Assembly (NCBI GenBank): GCA_014607495.2 | Contig: CP053154.1 | Location: forward strand, 14,384,001 to 14,448,000 | Direction of reading: 5' to 3' | Length of the DNA stretch: 64,000 bases | DNA from: Carposina sasakii | Lineage: Eukaryota > Arthropoda > Insecta > Lepidoptera > Carposinidae | Part shown: positions 12,206 to 24,347 of the stretch, piece by piece | Layout of the letters: every line of letters begins with the position of its first letter | How positions within the stretch are numbered: the stretch's first letter is position 1 | The notes under the pieces: model-generated | Told to the model about the DNA's origin: nothing | Seen by the model: the letters and a program-made list of their open reading frames with translations, nothing else | Database searches by the model: none | Position numbers and translations under genes: made by a program

Positions 12206-15200
12206 CGGTCATGGCAGTATGGCGAGTCTCCGAATCCTGCATCCACAGGTTCTAAGGGACTTCTCTAGATACTAATAGGCGGATAAAATTAAATCTAGGA
12301 TTATTATTTGGTGTAGTGGGTCTTAATTTTCCGCTATATGATCAATTGTTGACTCCAACTTCAACCACACTCAACCATTGAAATATAAATCTTGTGTCAA
12401 AGAATGCATAGTATGAGTACCTCTCACCCGAGTGCCATCAAGAGTCTACTTTAAATACGAGCGATATTACTTATGCTTGTCATAATCCATTAATTTTGTT
12501 AATCGTAAAAACTCTGATAAACGTGACTGTAAATGACCATGCAGGTCAAGCTACCCCATTTAGGGACTGTACATATCGTACATATCATAGAAATATCTAT
12601 ATATTTTTTATTGAGTGAGAAACTAGAGAGTTATACCAATAAATGGTATCCATATACCAAAATGTTTCTGTCATGCAATGTACCGGGGCCGGAACTAAGC
12701 ATTCAAGTTCCAGATTACGCAATAGGGTATGCATGATATAGTCACTCTACATCTTTGGAGGGAAAGTGGATTACAAAGGTCTACTCATTCTACGTTTGTT
12801 ACCTAGCACTGGTATACAATGTTTTTATCGAGCGCATTTTTAGAGCTATGTATCTTTACATAATTCTATTTGGAGTTGGTTAAGTCAAAAGCCAATAAAA
12901 CTTTTTTGTACTTTATAGTCAAAACCTATAGTTTTTATACATTAGTTCTTCAAGCGTTCTCTCGACTAACAGCCACTTGTAATGACTTATTTTAAGAGAT
13001 TTCTTGTATACCTCAGATTTGAACTTCAATTGTTTTCATACAAAATTCTCAAATAAGGAATTTAAAAAATCTGAGAGTAATCTCGATCTCTAGAATTTAA
13101 ATTGGCCGTTAGTTAAGCCATTATGGGTCTCATCTTTAAGGTAAGCGTCCAACAAATACATACTCTACCTATAGATTTAATTACGATTGACGTCTATTAC
13201 ACGATGTCGTTTTCTGTTTCCATGAGGAGATGCAAGACGACATGGTGTGCTGATTCGCGATTTAATCTAGGTTTACACAAATGCTGCAAGTGGGCCTAAG
13301 AACGACTATCCGCAGGTATTTTTAATTGACTTTTAATTGTTAATATTTAATTACTAATAACTAGTTACGACACCATTCTGTTACCCCAATTTGTTTTTAC
13401 TCTTAGACATGAAGGGCTTTTTAATTCGCGTGTCATGTGCTCATTTAATTGTATGCTGGTATCTGTATTTTCTACTATAGTACTTATCTAGTATAGGGTT
13501 AAGAGAAGGTTGCATTTTGCTCCGATATCAACAAACTACCCATCAAATTATCGTTCATAGAATATGGATGTAAACACGTAACAAACACAATAAATTGTAC
13601 TTCGACAAGATAATCGGCCATTTGAAAATAAACCGCATGTTTTTATTTTATTTATATGTTTTACAATAAATAACAATTATACGTGACGATAAAGATGGCT
13701 CAGAACTAGCCGGGTTATTTGCGAAACGTGCACATTATGGCCATATCTGTGAGATGACCACATTATGGTACTCTATGGAAATTTACCTACCCATAATACA
13801 CGTTTCATAAATAAATTAACTGCTCATCCGTTGATGTGTATGCATTCTCTAACCGTGATCTCATTAAAAGTTTTTTTTTTTATCAATGAAGTAGCACCAT
13901 TAGCAACCTTTAAAAGTATGCTCACTAGATTTTCCAATTAAAACTTAAAACTTAAACGTTGTTTCATTAATTTGTTGTTTGTACTTCGTTAAAAATTAAA
14001 AGTTGGTTTAACAAGGTAATAATTAATTTTAGGTATTGAACCTAGGTAAACTAGTAAAGCCATATCTTAATTTTGTACCGCAATAGTATTGTCGCTGCAC
14101 AAAATAATACATCCGAATTTGAAAAACGCAGAACTACTTTGCTACATTCTCCCTGCTCTGCTACATTCAAGCATTTTTACAGCCCAGGTGAAATGAAACA
14201 AAGCGAAGGCTTCAAAATCTAAAATTTTGGTGTGTACATAGTAACAATCTCACATGCACCTGCTAAAACACAAAAAAAAATATATATATCTTCGTACGAA
14301 TAATCTATTTCCTGGGCTTTGTTTGTTGTCTAATTAATTCGTCATAATGTGCGGTCATTCAGTGCGGCTATCTGCTTGAAGATCCTCGTAATTGTAATGA
14401 GGATGGTCACGAATGGCTGGCATTCCATGGATTATAATACTTCTTAACTTCTTGTACGTTTGTAAATTCGATTGGTCTAAGGCAGGGATCGGAAAGTAGT
14501 CTCGTAGTTGTTTTTTTTTATCGAAGTCCATAAAAGGTTAAATAACTTTAAAACTAACTTCTGCTTTTAAATTATTTATTTATAGTTTTAGCTAGTTCTA
14601 TGAAAATATTGTTATGAGAAAACTTGGCGGTTCTAATAGTTCGTCGTCAGTGTTGTCATGCGGTCTGCCTGTTACCGAACAGTGTTCTAGGTAAATGTTG
14701 GTCGCAGGTTAACATTCTGTTCGAAGGGTTAATTTTTATGTGAAAATGATGCACTAGTGATAGTACTCGATGAATCAAATGTTTCTCTTGGATGTTTCTT
14801 TCACTTTGTAACCAAATCAATGACAACAAATTCAGCCCAATAAGAGAGTCTTTTGTTATTATTCATACATCTTTTTACAGAGTTATTCTCATACATGGTT
14901 ATCGATGAGTGAGTTTTCCTTGAGGTAAATAGGTACTCGTACTTCTATTGATGAACGTTCACATTGTGTAGTTTTCTCAAACAAACGATGCATATTAATT
15001 AATCAACTTTTAGAGTGGCAATGATTTTGATTTGATGCGGGTTTTTTTTAAATAAATAGAGTGATTAAAGAGGAAGGTTTGTATGCAAAATTAGCAACCC
15101 GCCCTGGCTTCGCACGGGTGCAAATATAACGAATAGAAATTCCCCTTTACGCGTAAGGAGGAACGGTCAGAATATTCACATTAATATGGATTTGTTAATT

Positions 15201-15790
15201 TAATGACTTACCTAACTTAATTACTACTCAGACTACGTAAATACGTAATATATTAAAATTGCCGACAATAGTTGTAACTGCGCCACTCTAGGAACAGACA
15301 TTATGTCAATTGACATAATTTCATAATGACTGCAACATATATTAAATGTTCTTAGCACGAGGAAAGTCACTGCGATACGCATTAGTCGGACTAATTACTT
15401 TTTACTGCATCTGTTTACTTGATGACTCTTGCTTGGTTACTTGTTGTTTAAGTTGTACTAGGTAGGTACTACTTCAGTGACGTCATTTTCATCTTGGATT
15501 GGTTGAAACCTAAAAAGCTGAAGAAACATTTGTTTTGGAGAAATCTTTCGATTTTATACTTCTATATCCAATCGATTGAAATCTGGATGATTTACCTATT
15601 GTTAATCCTTATTTCTAGTCTTACCATTTTTTTTATTAACATTAGCTACAAATACCTAATTTACGTATCCTGCAATTGTGCTAATATTTTTATTAGGCCT
15701 TACTTACGTTATTTATTAAATGCAATAAAGATGTAAAACTTAGTTCTTATATCTTATTCCTTTTTATGTAAGTACCCTATTATGATTATA
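12206..15790. other. Long AT-rich stretch with no recognisable feature
   Basis: No exon flanked by convincing splice sites, repeat family member or RNA gene was found on either strand. The short open frames here are AT-rich chance frames. The stretch is probably intronic to the minus-strand gene that starts near 27.5 kb. Confidence 0.45.
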
Positions 15791-15794
15791 TGAT

Positions 15795-15974
15795 GGTTTT
15801 GGTGTTTTGTAGGCGATGGACTGACCACCTGTCACTACTAACCGAACTTGTAGATCTCAACTATATCTACCCTCAAAATTGGTCAGAAGTGGCACCATGT
15901 GATTCTATCGGCCCTTGATGCTCTGGCCTACTCCGTAAGGGATAAAGGCGTGATTATACGTATATATGTATGTA
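15795..15974 (+). repeat. Family A repeat, 5'-truncated
   Basis: It starts at TTGGTGTTTTGTAGGCGATG and contains CAGAAGTGGCACCATGTG and GGGATAAAGGCGTGATTATA, with the usual ATGT-type tail. Confidence 0.75.
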
Positions 15975-16324
15975 CCTATTATGAAGGAGCACTCCCTCAT
16001 TCATATGAAATTATCTTTGCATAACAATTACCCGCGTTATAATAATGCACTAGATATTTACATCACTGTTAATTACATACATAATTCACCCCTATTATTC
16101 CCCGAATAAGTTAGGTCGAAGTGTGCAAAGTACAGACCTACCTTTTAGTTAGTCTAGCCTATGAAGATCCACGTGGGAGAGGTACGCCTAACTGCTTTTT
16201 GGTACAAATACATCCGACCAGCAATGAATCTAATGGGAAATGGTGGTATTCTTAATCATGAAAAACAATAAAGTCAAAGAAACAGAAACACCATAAGGAA
16301 TGAAGTTCAATATTGTTCTGTGAT

Positions 16325-16437
16325 CTTCTTCTCCTTCAGCCTATTGCAGTCCACTGCTGGACGTAGGCCTCCCCCAGGGCACGCCACAAGGCTACTGCCA
16401 CAGGGGGGTTTTGTCCACAGTCACCACGATCTGTGAT
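16325..16437 (-). repeat. LINE-derived repeat fragment (GCAGTCCACTGCTGGACG type)
   Basis: The phrase CTATTGCAGTCCACTGCTGG, then ACGTAGGCCTCCCCCAGGGC, is shared with 25638-25905 and 30236-30590. It resembles the untranslated or 3' end of a lepidopteran LINE. The orientation is inferred from similarity of the phrase GTAGGCCT/AGGCCTAC to the LINE end at 1510-1530. Confidence 0.6.
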
Positions 16438-16842
16438 CTATGTGTATGTTACAATATAAAATCTAGTACGTTCTAAGTTGATGGAATCTGTACTCGTATG
16501 ATAAGGAGCTGTGATTATGTGGTCTTAAATTACGTTTAAACTATTAAGGAGCGATGTGTTCTTTCAAATACCTAATTAAGTATTTTCCAGTGGTGACGCT
16601 TACGTTACATTAGATAGGATTGTTTTGTTTAGGAAGCACCGCTTCTACTGTAACGTAGCGGAACTGCTGTTATTTCATTCATTATTTCATTATTACACGC
16701 GTAACTCGTATCTATTATCAGACATTTTATAATCTAGCAGCAGTACCTATACAAACTACAAGCAATTGTAGACTTTCTAGCGTGAAATAGTAACACTATA
16801 CGATGTTTGTAGGAGTTTTAGTAGTATTATTATCATCTTATA

Positions 16843-17810
16843 TACAGGATGATTTTTGGTCGTCAACGTTCCCGAAAACTACGGAATCTCCTCGTCATCA
16901 CGATCATATTTCTCCATGGAAGCATACCTGGGAAGTGTCTGGTTTCCAAAATATTAGGGTCCAAAGTTGAGTAAATAGACTGCGTTTTTCTGCATAAATG
17001 CACATAGACGCGTGTAGCAAGATTTTTTCACGAAAAATAGTTAATATCTGTCTATAAAAAAGTACAACATAAACACTAGACACTATAAATTTCGCCCGAT
17101 CAAGTAATTAAAAAAAAAAAATAGCATTTTTTTTGGCAAAACTTACTTTATTTGAATAGAGTACGTACCCTTCGTTAAAAAAAATTCAGAATGATTTTTG
17201 GTCGTCAACGCCCGAAAACTACGGAATCTCCTCATCATCACGATCATTTTTCTCCATGGAAGCATACCTGGGAAGTGTCTGGTTTCCACTTTATTTGATA
17301 AATGTATAGAGGATTTTTTCACGAAAAATAGTTAATATCTGTCTATAAAAAAGTACAACATAAACACTAGACACTATAAATTTCGCCCGATCAAGTAATT
17401 AAAAAAAAAAAATCCCAGCATTTTTTTTGGCATAAACTTACTTTATTTGATGTATAGAGTACGTACCCTTCGTTAACGGTGGCCACAAAAAAACATCCTG
17501 TATATACAGAATGATTTTTGGTCGTCAACGTTCCCGAAAACTACGGAATCTCCTCATCATCAGATCATTTTTCTCCATGGAAGCATATGGGAAGTGTCTG
17601 GTTTCCAAAATATTAGGGTCCAAAGTTGAGTAAATAGACTGCGTTTTTCTGCATAGTAGACGCGCGTAGCAGGATTTTTTCATATCAACTTAGACACTAT
17701 AATTTCGCACGATCAAGGAATTTAATTTTTTTTTTCAAAAAAAAAATTATTTTCCCAGCATTTTTTTTGGCATAACGTATAGATACGTAACCACAAAAAA
17801 ACACCCTGTA
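16843..17810 (+). mobile_element. Three tandem copies of TA-flanked MITE family B
   Basis: Each copy opens with a variant of CAGGATGATTTTTGGTCGTC and later has CCATGGAAGCATACCTGGG, AATAGACTGCGTTTTTCTGC and GAGTACGTACCCTTCG. Copy starts are at 16843, about 17188 and about 17508; the outer 3' end is ACACCCTGTA at 17810. The full-length element elsewhere has short inverted ends (TACAGGATG/CATCCTGTA) and TA at each border, as in Tc1/mariner-type MITEs. The middle copy has lost internal sequence, and copies one and two are joined without an intact end. Confidence 0.75.
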
Positions 17811-18364
17811 TATTACAGATATTAACTGTTAATATCACTCTAATATAATAAACAATAGATGATAATAATAAACACTATTCCAAAATGACTTCGATTTTGA
17901 GTTTGAAAATGCAGTCTACCTATAGAGCCCCTATTGTTTTGGATATCTTTAATTATCCCTTAATTAAAGCTATCAAAAACAATAGGGGTCACAAAAAAAC
18001 AAACTCTAAGGTTGACCTATGTGTTGTTATGTATAGGTACTAGTACTATCTAACTACATAGGTAACTTGTTTAATCTAAGTAGGTTACCTTATCTCTTAT
18101 TGATAGGTAGTCCTGTAATGTCTAGCGACCGAACATTTGCGAATTGTCGCAAAATAATCACATTTAACACAACTTTTTATTAAGTATTATATTATTAAGT
18201 ATAACCAATTTATTTTATTTTATGCACAGCACTTTAACATATTTAATTTGAGTAACATCGTTTTTACTTTCTACTGGGAAATCTCTAAAAGACTTCGCGA
18301 ATGCACGAGGCAATACTGCCAGCTTTCTGGGCACCCTCCCGGTAGACGCCGTAAATATATTTAA

Positions 18365-18564
18365 CTAGTGGACACCCGCGACTTCGTCCGCGTGGACTGC
18401 AGAAAAAATAAAATGTCGAAGTTATCCGGGATAAAAATATTTTTCCAGGGATGAAAAGTAGTCTATGTGTCAAATCGCTCCAGCCGTGAAAGAGTAACAA
18501 ACATCCATCCATCCACCCATCCATTCATACTCACAAACTTTCGCGTTTATAATATTAGTAAGAT
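18365..18564 (+). mobile_element. Lepidopteran repeat CTAGTGGACNCCCGCGACTTCG
   Basis: It begins CTAGTGGACACCCGCGACTT and ends AAACTTTCGCGTTTATAATA plus TTAGTAAGAT, with an (ATCC)n run before the end. I know this start and end as one of the most widespread short repeats in Lepidoptera, described as Helitron- or LINE-derived. Other copies are at 37461-37789 and 48918-49265 (both reverse), 55978-56209, and a terminal scrap at 61261-61310. Confidence 0.75.
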
Positions 18565-19439
18565 TTTGTGTAGGTTAACTATACATAAACAAGAGAATTT
18601 TTCATTTTTCCACTAACATTGTAGTTTCTTTGCTATAAATGTATCATCATTTTTCCTTATAAGAAAAATACTTGATCGATGATAGTTCAAACCCACATTA
18701 TATTACTCGCGAGTAGAAGATGTAAACAAAATAATGAATATTGAGTACATATAGTCAACAAGAAAAACATAGAGCAAAAAAAGGTTTGATTTGATTAAAA
18801 TAGTTCACGTAGAAACCCCTCGAAAAACCCAGTAGGTATGTATTAAATAAATAAATGTAAAAAAGGCAATAGCGATTCCCAACTGCTAAAATATCGTGTG
18901 AAGTTTTTATTGTCTGTTTACCAAGTTGTCCGTGAATATACGAAAATAACTCTATCTCGGATAATTGCCAATCTTATATCCGGGAGCATCGTTTAATTAT
19001 GAAGCCAGTGCAGTTTTTTAAAATAAATGAAAAGTCTTGAAAATAACGCAAAACGTACCTATATAGATACGTAATTCATACCACGAATCACTAGTTGATT
19101 AACAGGGGAATCGCGGCACTTCATTTTCACAATGGGCTTCGTTTTCTGCCTAGATCAATCCTGCCTAAATTACCACAAGCTAAACAGACTAAGCTACTCT
19201 TAGCTACTTATTATACATGTATTGGTATGAATGTAGGTATAAGGTAAATAATATTATAACCCACAAAATGCTATGAATGTAGTCTACCTACTATTAGGTA
19301 TCTAGAGAACCTAGTATCCCCACTCAAAATCACATGTTTACTTTTCCAGATACTAATATGAAGTAATTCCTAAACAACTCAGGACAGGAATGATTAAACA
19401 ATCTTGAAAAATACAATAATGTGATTTCGAGGCTTAAGG

Positions 19440-20234
19440 TTCTCGATTAGGGAATGTAATCTCTCGTTCTCGCAAGATCTCGGCCTTTCTTAGCGAGATT
19501 GATCTCGGACGAAAAAAGGGCGAGATCTCGCTAGATTTTTTTTTTTACGTAGACAACCATCGTGCCTGATGTTAAGCAAGATGCGGCCTAGGGTGGTACA
19601 TGTTTGCCTAGAAAGATTCCACTCGAGCCACAGATTACCCGATCTCGAGCATAAAAATCTTTCTATTGATTGGTATCTTTTGTTAATTTAATTAATCTGT
19701 AATCTAATATTCTGACTAAGTGGTATATTTCGCTAATTAATCAGTAATATCTAATGGATCTACTGAGTAGATATAGTTTTAATTAATTGATAATAGGGTC
19801 GATTCCGGCAGTCACACTTAAACCTAAACGTAAAATTAGTCCTACCTGTCCTTTTCTCTCTCAGCCATTTATTTATGTTAAGAACGGAGAGAGATAGACC
19901 TAACTAAGATTAGGTAATAGTCAACTCAACTATATACGTACCTCAAAGTTTACTACTTAGAAGTTTATAAAAAATATAGACAGATACTTCAAGCAATGTT
20001 TGATGCATAAATGTATTGCAAAAAAATCATGAAAATAACTGTTTAACATTATGATTTTTATTATTCTTTTCCAAATTTATTCAAATATTGTGATTATTTG
20101 CAAAGAATAGCACACAAAACTGCTAATCTCGCAAGATCTCGAAATTGGCGAGATCTCGCAGTATTGGTATTCATAAACTCGCGGGATCTCGCTTGAGCCC
20201 CAATCTCGCGAGATTTGCATTCCCTATTCTCGAT
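19440..20234. mobile_element. hAT-type element with 8-bp TSD and TCTCGCGAGA subterminal repeats
   Basis: The element (19448-20226, 779 bp) starts TAGGGAATGTAATCTC and ends AATCTCGCGAGATTTGCATTCCCTA (given here as its last 25 positions, 20202-20226). The octamer TTCTCGAT flanks it exactly on both sides (19440-19447 and 20227-20234), a perfect target duplication of hAT size, and the tip TAGGG fits the hAT YARNG rule. Many copies of the half-site GAGATCTCG/TCTCGCGAGA lie within about 100 bp of each end. The interior has no transposase and contains pieces of other repeats (19540-19620 and 19796-19920). Confidence 0.85.
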
Positions 20235-20247
20235 AGAGGGGTTTTTA

Positions 20248-20625
20248 TACAGGGCGATTTTTGGTCGTCAACCTTCCCGAAAACTAAGGAATCTCTTCAT
20301 CATCACGATCATTTTTCTCCATGGAAGCATACCTGGGAAATGTCTGGTTCCCAAGATATTAGGGTCCAAAGTTAAGTAAATAGACTGCGTTTTTCTGCAT
20401 AAATGCACACAGTCGCGCGTAGCAAGATTTTTTGGCGAAAAATAATTAATATCTGTCTAATAAAAAATTCTAATATCTAATAAATAAAATTTCGCCCGTT
20501 CAAGTTTTTTTTTTTTTTCAAAAAAAGTTACTACGTTTCCCAGCATTTTTTGGCATAAACTTACTTTATTTGATCTATAGAGTACGTACCCTTTGTTAAG
20601 GGTGGCAACGAAAAAACATCCTGTA
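20248..20625 (+). mobile_element. MITE family B, near full length
   Basis: It begins TACAGGGCGATTTTTGGTC and ends AAAAAACATCCTGTA, inverted ends bordered by TA. It carries the family's internal phrases including CTCCATGGAAGCATACCTGG. It has no coding capacity. Confidence 0.8.
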
Positions 20626-20639
20626 TAGCATTTCGCTAC

Positions 20640-21920
20640 CTTATACCCTTTTAGTTACAGCATTTATACGTTTCTATCAAAAGTTCAGTCCACGCAATAT
20701 TTCAACACAAACTTCTAGTAAAGAGCAGCGCAATACTATTTTGGCTCTTTATCTATAGATAGCAGTCTCTTGTCTCCGTAAGGAAAACCACACACGACCC
20801 ACAAACGTATTCCGCGAATATTAATCATGGGACCTTTAAAAATAACCTAAAAACGAAATAACTCCTCTGTTTTCCCTGAAAAAAAAAGAGTGGCTAAAGT
20901 ACGTGATCAGAATATTACTATGCCGTGGAAAATACCAATCCATTCTACAATAATATAATAAGTATTATGTTCTTTACACATACAAGGAAAGTAGAGTTAT
21001 AAGCTTAACTCTACTTCGAGGTTTTTCGGCTGCTTCAGATTTTTCGGTGAAAATTCAACGATATATTATCCTGCTCAAAAACAATTAACTTTAAAGTTGT
21101 TAACACCTAGGCCCAGGGGTCTAGGAAGTACCTAGTCGCCGTCTCCTTTCTGGCAGTGTAAAAGCATATTTATGCACCCGCCTTGGCAACCGTTTATCAA
21201 ATTACCTATGCTTTCACTATTATTAAAACTAAGCATGTTATCGAATGTATTCGGTAAAATTATAAAGGAATTTTAGCTATGCATTGCAAATAAATGATAT
21301 GAATTAAAAATACGTTTACAATTTTCAATTCTATTTATAAGATGTGCTTTACTTCGCAATTGGAACTGCATTGGTCGTGATGCAATGCGCACGCGCATCC
21401 GTTATGCAAGGACGCAAGCTTTTACCGGCGCGCCCATAACACATCGTAGGTTTTGAAGGCACCTAGTGATCTCAAAGCTCTTCATAGGCTAAAGTTACTT
21501 TTCGTAATAGATAATATTGATTAAAATAATGTGTAGTAAAGAATTAATTATGTCGGCATTTCTTTCGAACATATAGATAGGTACCATGTAAGAAATATGT
21601 ATGTACAAGTTTCGGTACCCATGTATTTATGTCAATATCTAGCTAGTCAAATTACATTTGGTACATTTTATAAGATGCTCATTTCACAAAGGACCTTACG
21701 TACATCTTTGATTCGTTGACTTTAAACTTCAATCGCGATCAACCAACGAAAAAAAAAACTTCCATCCATCTCTCAACTGAGTGCCCTCAAATGCTACCAC
21801 TAAAATACAAGCGTTAGTCTTTATATTTATTAGAGAAGGGAGGTCTTTAACGGGGTATATCAGGTATACCAGGTAGGTACTCCAGTGAGTGTAATAAAAA
21901 ACTATAAATTTCCATTACTT
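20640..21920. other. No recognisable feature
   Basis: AT-rich DNA without a supported exon or repeat assignment. A GC-richer patch near 21380-21440 (GCACGCGCATCC, CCGGCGCGCCC) is notable but has no adjacent gene structure. Confidence 0.4.
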
Positions 21921-22403
21921 AACACAATAGTGACGGATTTACCAGCAGGCTGAGTAGGCTCGACCTAGGGCGGCAATTTTGGGGGCGGCAAATTTGGGGA
22001 ACGATTATTATTATTATTTTTTTACCTCATAGAAATCAAAAATATTTTTCTATGACGGTTTTCTGATGTCTTACAGTAGAAGTCTGCAACAAATTTTGTC
22101 ATGATTTTCTCTCTCACTTGTCATTGCAATTCCGAGAGTGCAAACTTCCATATTCTAGAGTAAAACAGCTAGTTCGCCGCCCCTCAAGCAGTATCGGCCT
22201 CGCGCCTCTGCGCCCTTTGCCCACACTTCTTATGGTGAAAAGAGCCAATTGTAAAAAATATGCCCTATAATTATTTTACGTGCAATTTCAACGAAATGTT
22301 GCATTGTAAAAATAATGTATGATATGACAATTGTTGAGGCAAGGGCGGCAAAAACTATTCAGCCTATACCTTGAAAATTTGTAAATCCGCCACTGAACAC
22401 AAT
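21921..22403. mobile_element. Non-autonomous hAT element, 467 bp, TSD AACACAAT
   Basis: The element spans 21929-22395. Its 5' end AGTGACGGATTTACCAG and 3' end GTAAATCCGCCACTG are inverted repeats of the CAGTG(A/G)CGGATTTAC type, with the first C apparently lost on the left. AACACAAT occurs exactly at 21921-21928 and 22396-22403, an 8-bp duplication. The interior has GGGCGGCAA repeats and no coding frame. Confidence 0.85.
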
Positions 22404-22571
22404 ACTGCCAGTCACAAAAAACTGCTAAAATCGTTATTGTCAATCAAAAAGTGTATCATCTAAATATCACAATGGTGCCCACACATGAATAGCAAGTGTG
22501 ACCAGGAACGTAGTAAGTAGTGGAACTGTCTAATGAGATTGTTACAGCTCCTACGTCGTCATGCAAAAGAA

Positions 22572-22948
22572 TACAGGATGATTTTTATCGACAATGTTCC
22601 CGAAAACTACGAAATCTCCTCATCATCACGATCATTTTTCTCCATGGAAGCATACCTGGGACGTGTCTAGTCCCCAAGTTATTAGGGTCCAAAGTTGAGT
22701 AAATAGACTGCGTTTTTCTGCATAAATGCACATAGACGCGCGTAACAAGATTTTTTCATGAGAAATAATATCTGTCTATGAAAAAACTAGCATAAACACT
22801 GGACACTATAAATTTTCACCCGATCAAGCAATAATTATTTTTTTAATTTAGGTACATAGTTTCCCAGCATTTTTTTGGCATAAACATACTTTATTTGATG
22901 TATAGAGTACGTACCCTTCGTTAAGGGTGGCAACAAAAAAAACACGTA
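22572..22948 (+). mobile_element. MITE family B
   Basis: It starts TACAGGATGATTTTTATCG and carries all the internal family phrases. Its right end (AAAAAAAACACGTATG) has decayed from CATCCTGTA. Confidence 0.75.
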
Positions 22949-23410
22949 TGTAAGTATAATTAAATTCCTTTCAAATATGAAGATTTACGGAATAAAGGCG
23001 TTTTTTTTTAAATTTTGTTTTCCCCATTTATATTTAGGATATTTTGGGCACGTTTAGGATCATATTTGACGCTCAGCTTTTGGTTACGATATAGAATTTT
23101 TTTATAAGCATTCTTAATAGGTCAGAATTTATATTATAACTATCTCTTTCAACATAGTACATGTATATAAATACTTAAAAGTACTTTTTCGGTACTTTCA
23201 AATATTTATATTATATTATTTATATCATAGAATCTATATGTAGTAGGTTAGCTGAAGAGTACTTATTGATTATCTACTAATAACGTGGTGATCAGTGACA
23301 GCTCCGCTAATCTTTCCACGTTCTTGTATCTAACGGTATCTTATGTACCCATTATAATAATATCAGCGATATAATACCATTGTCAAGTCACCGAGACTTG
23401 TCTGGCCGCC

Positions 23411-23614
23411 ATGACGGTCATTGATTTGATTAAGCGAGGTTATTGTTTTATTGAGGATTCAAACAACCGTTTAGATAATCTCACTTCCGAAAGGCTAGTA
23501 TTAACTATTACATCCCCACGCGCCATTACTATACATAAACTGTGCCATATTTATCTAGTGGACTTTACAGGAGAAGTTTTTAGCTATAACTTGAGGCATT
23601 TTACTAAATTTTAA
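23411..23614 (+). CDS. Small open frame with an optimal start context, unidentified
   Basis: A 67-codon frame begins at GCCGCCATGACG, an unusually good initiation context, and reads MTVIDLIKRGYCFIEDSNNR at its start. It has a basic, mixed composition with no signal peptide, membrane segment or known motif. It lies inside what is probably a long intron, and a family A fragment starts just after its stop. Chance is the more likely explanation. Confidence 0.15.
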   Translation: MTVIDLIKRGYCFIEDSNNRLDNLTSERLVLTITSPRAITIHKLCHIYLVDFTGEVFSYNLRHFTKF

Positions 23615-23619
23615 AATTT

Positions 23620-23691
23620 TATCCCTTATGGGGTAGGCAGAGCGCCAAGGGCCGATATAACCAAACCACATGGTGCTACTTTTGTTTCACA
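23620..23691 (-). repeat. Family A repeat fragment, reverse
   Basis: It contains ATCCCTTATGGGGTAGGCAG and GCGCCAAGGGCCGATA, the reverse complement of the family A 3' half. Confidence 0.7.
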
Positions 23692-24161
23692 TAAATATTG
23701 TTCTTTGTGGAGCTTGAAATACGTGCACCACTTTTACCATAACAATCAGTATGTATAGTAATGTCGTAGACCAATGACATCTACAGAGCGGAAGATAGGA
23801 TCATTACGATCATTACAATTGGACCCGTTGACACATAACATTACACTTTTGGCAGTAATGAAGCACATGGCGACACAATAGATGGGATTATAACGGACCG
23901 GTTCAAAACGAGGACAACTTACGGTATCCCAATTTATTGATCTTGCTAAGGATAAGTTTACAGTTACTTTCTTAAATCCTTATTTCCACGACTCTCCCCT
24001 TGGACTGGAGAAAAAATTGACTGTCCTAATTTTCAAGAACAGGGATAGAGTGGTGAAACAATGCATTCCCTATGCATAGCAACTATGCATTGCAACTCGT
24101 CATTGATCTTTCACATCTGACCCCGCTGTACTAAATGTGGCTGAAGAGGAAAAACATCTTT

Positions 24162-24347
24162 CAGGGGTAAGCACGAACCTCTCGATAGTCCGTAAAGCTA
24201 TCGTCAAACTGTCAATTCTCATAGATTTTGCTAGCGAGTCGCTAGCGTTACGCCGCCGCGTAAAAAGGTTCGTGTTTACCCCACTGATCCTGCTTTCTTC
24301 TGCGTTCTTGCTACCCCATTTTGAGATCAAAGCCGATTGTTCGCACC
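24162..24347. mobile_element. Short MITE with GGGGTAAGCACGAACCT ends
   Basis: The left end CAGGGGTAAGCACGAACCT (from about 24162) and the right end AGGTTCGTGTTTACCCCACTG (to about 24287) are inverted repeats about 125 bp apart. Between them is a GCTAGCGAGTCGCTAGC palindrome. A closely related copy is at 43147-43271. The further 60 bp on the right is unassigned. Target duplications are not clear. Confidence 0.65.

Noticed and set aside
13100..13142. Possible exon ending ATGGGTCTCATCTTTAAG before GTAAGC
   Set aside because: Only the donor is good. No promoter or partner exon is seen, and the stretch is too short to judge.
15205..15300. Possible minus-strand exon with a GTAAGT donor at 15205
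   Set aside because: All three frames contain stops before a usable acceptor.
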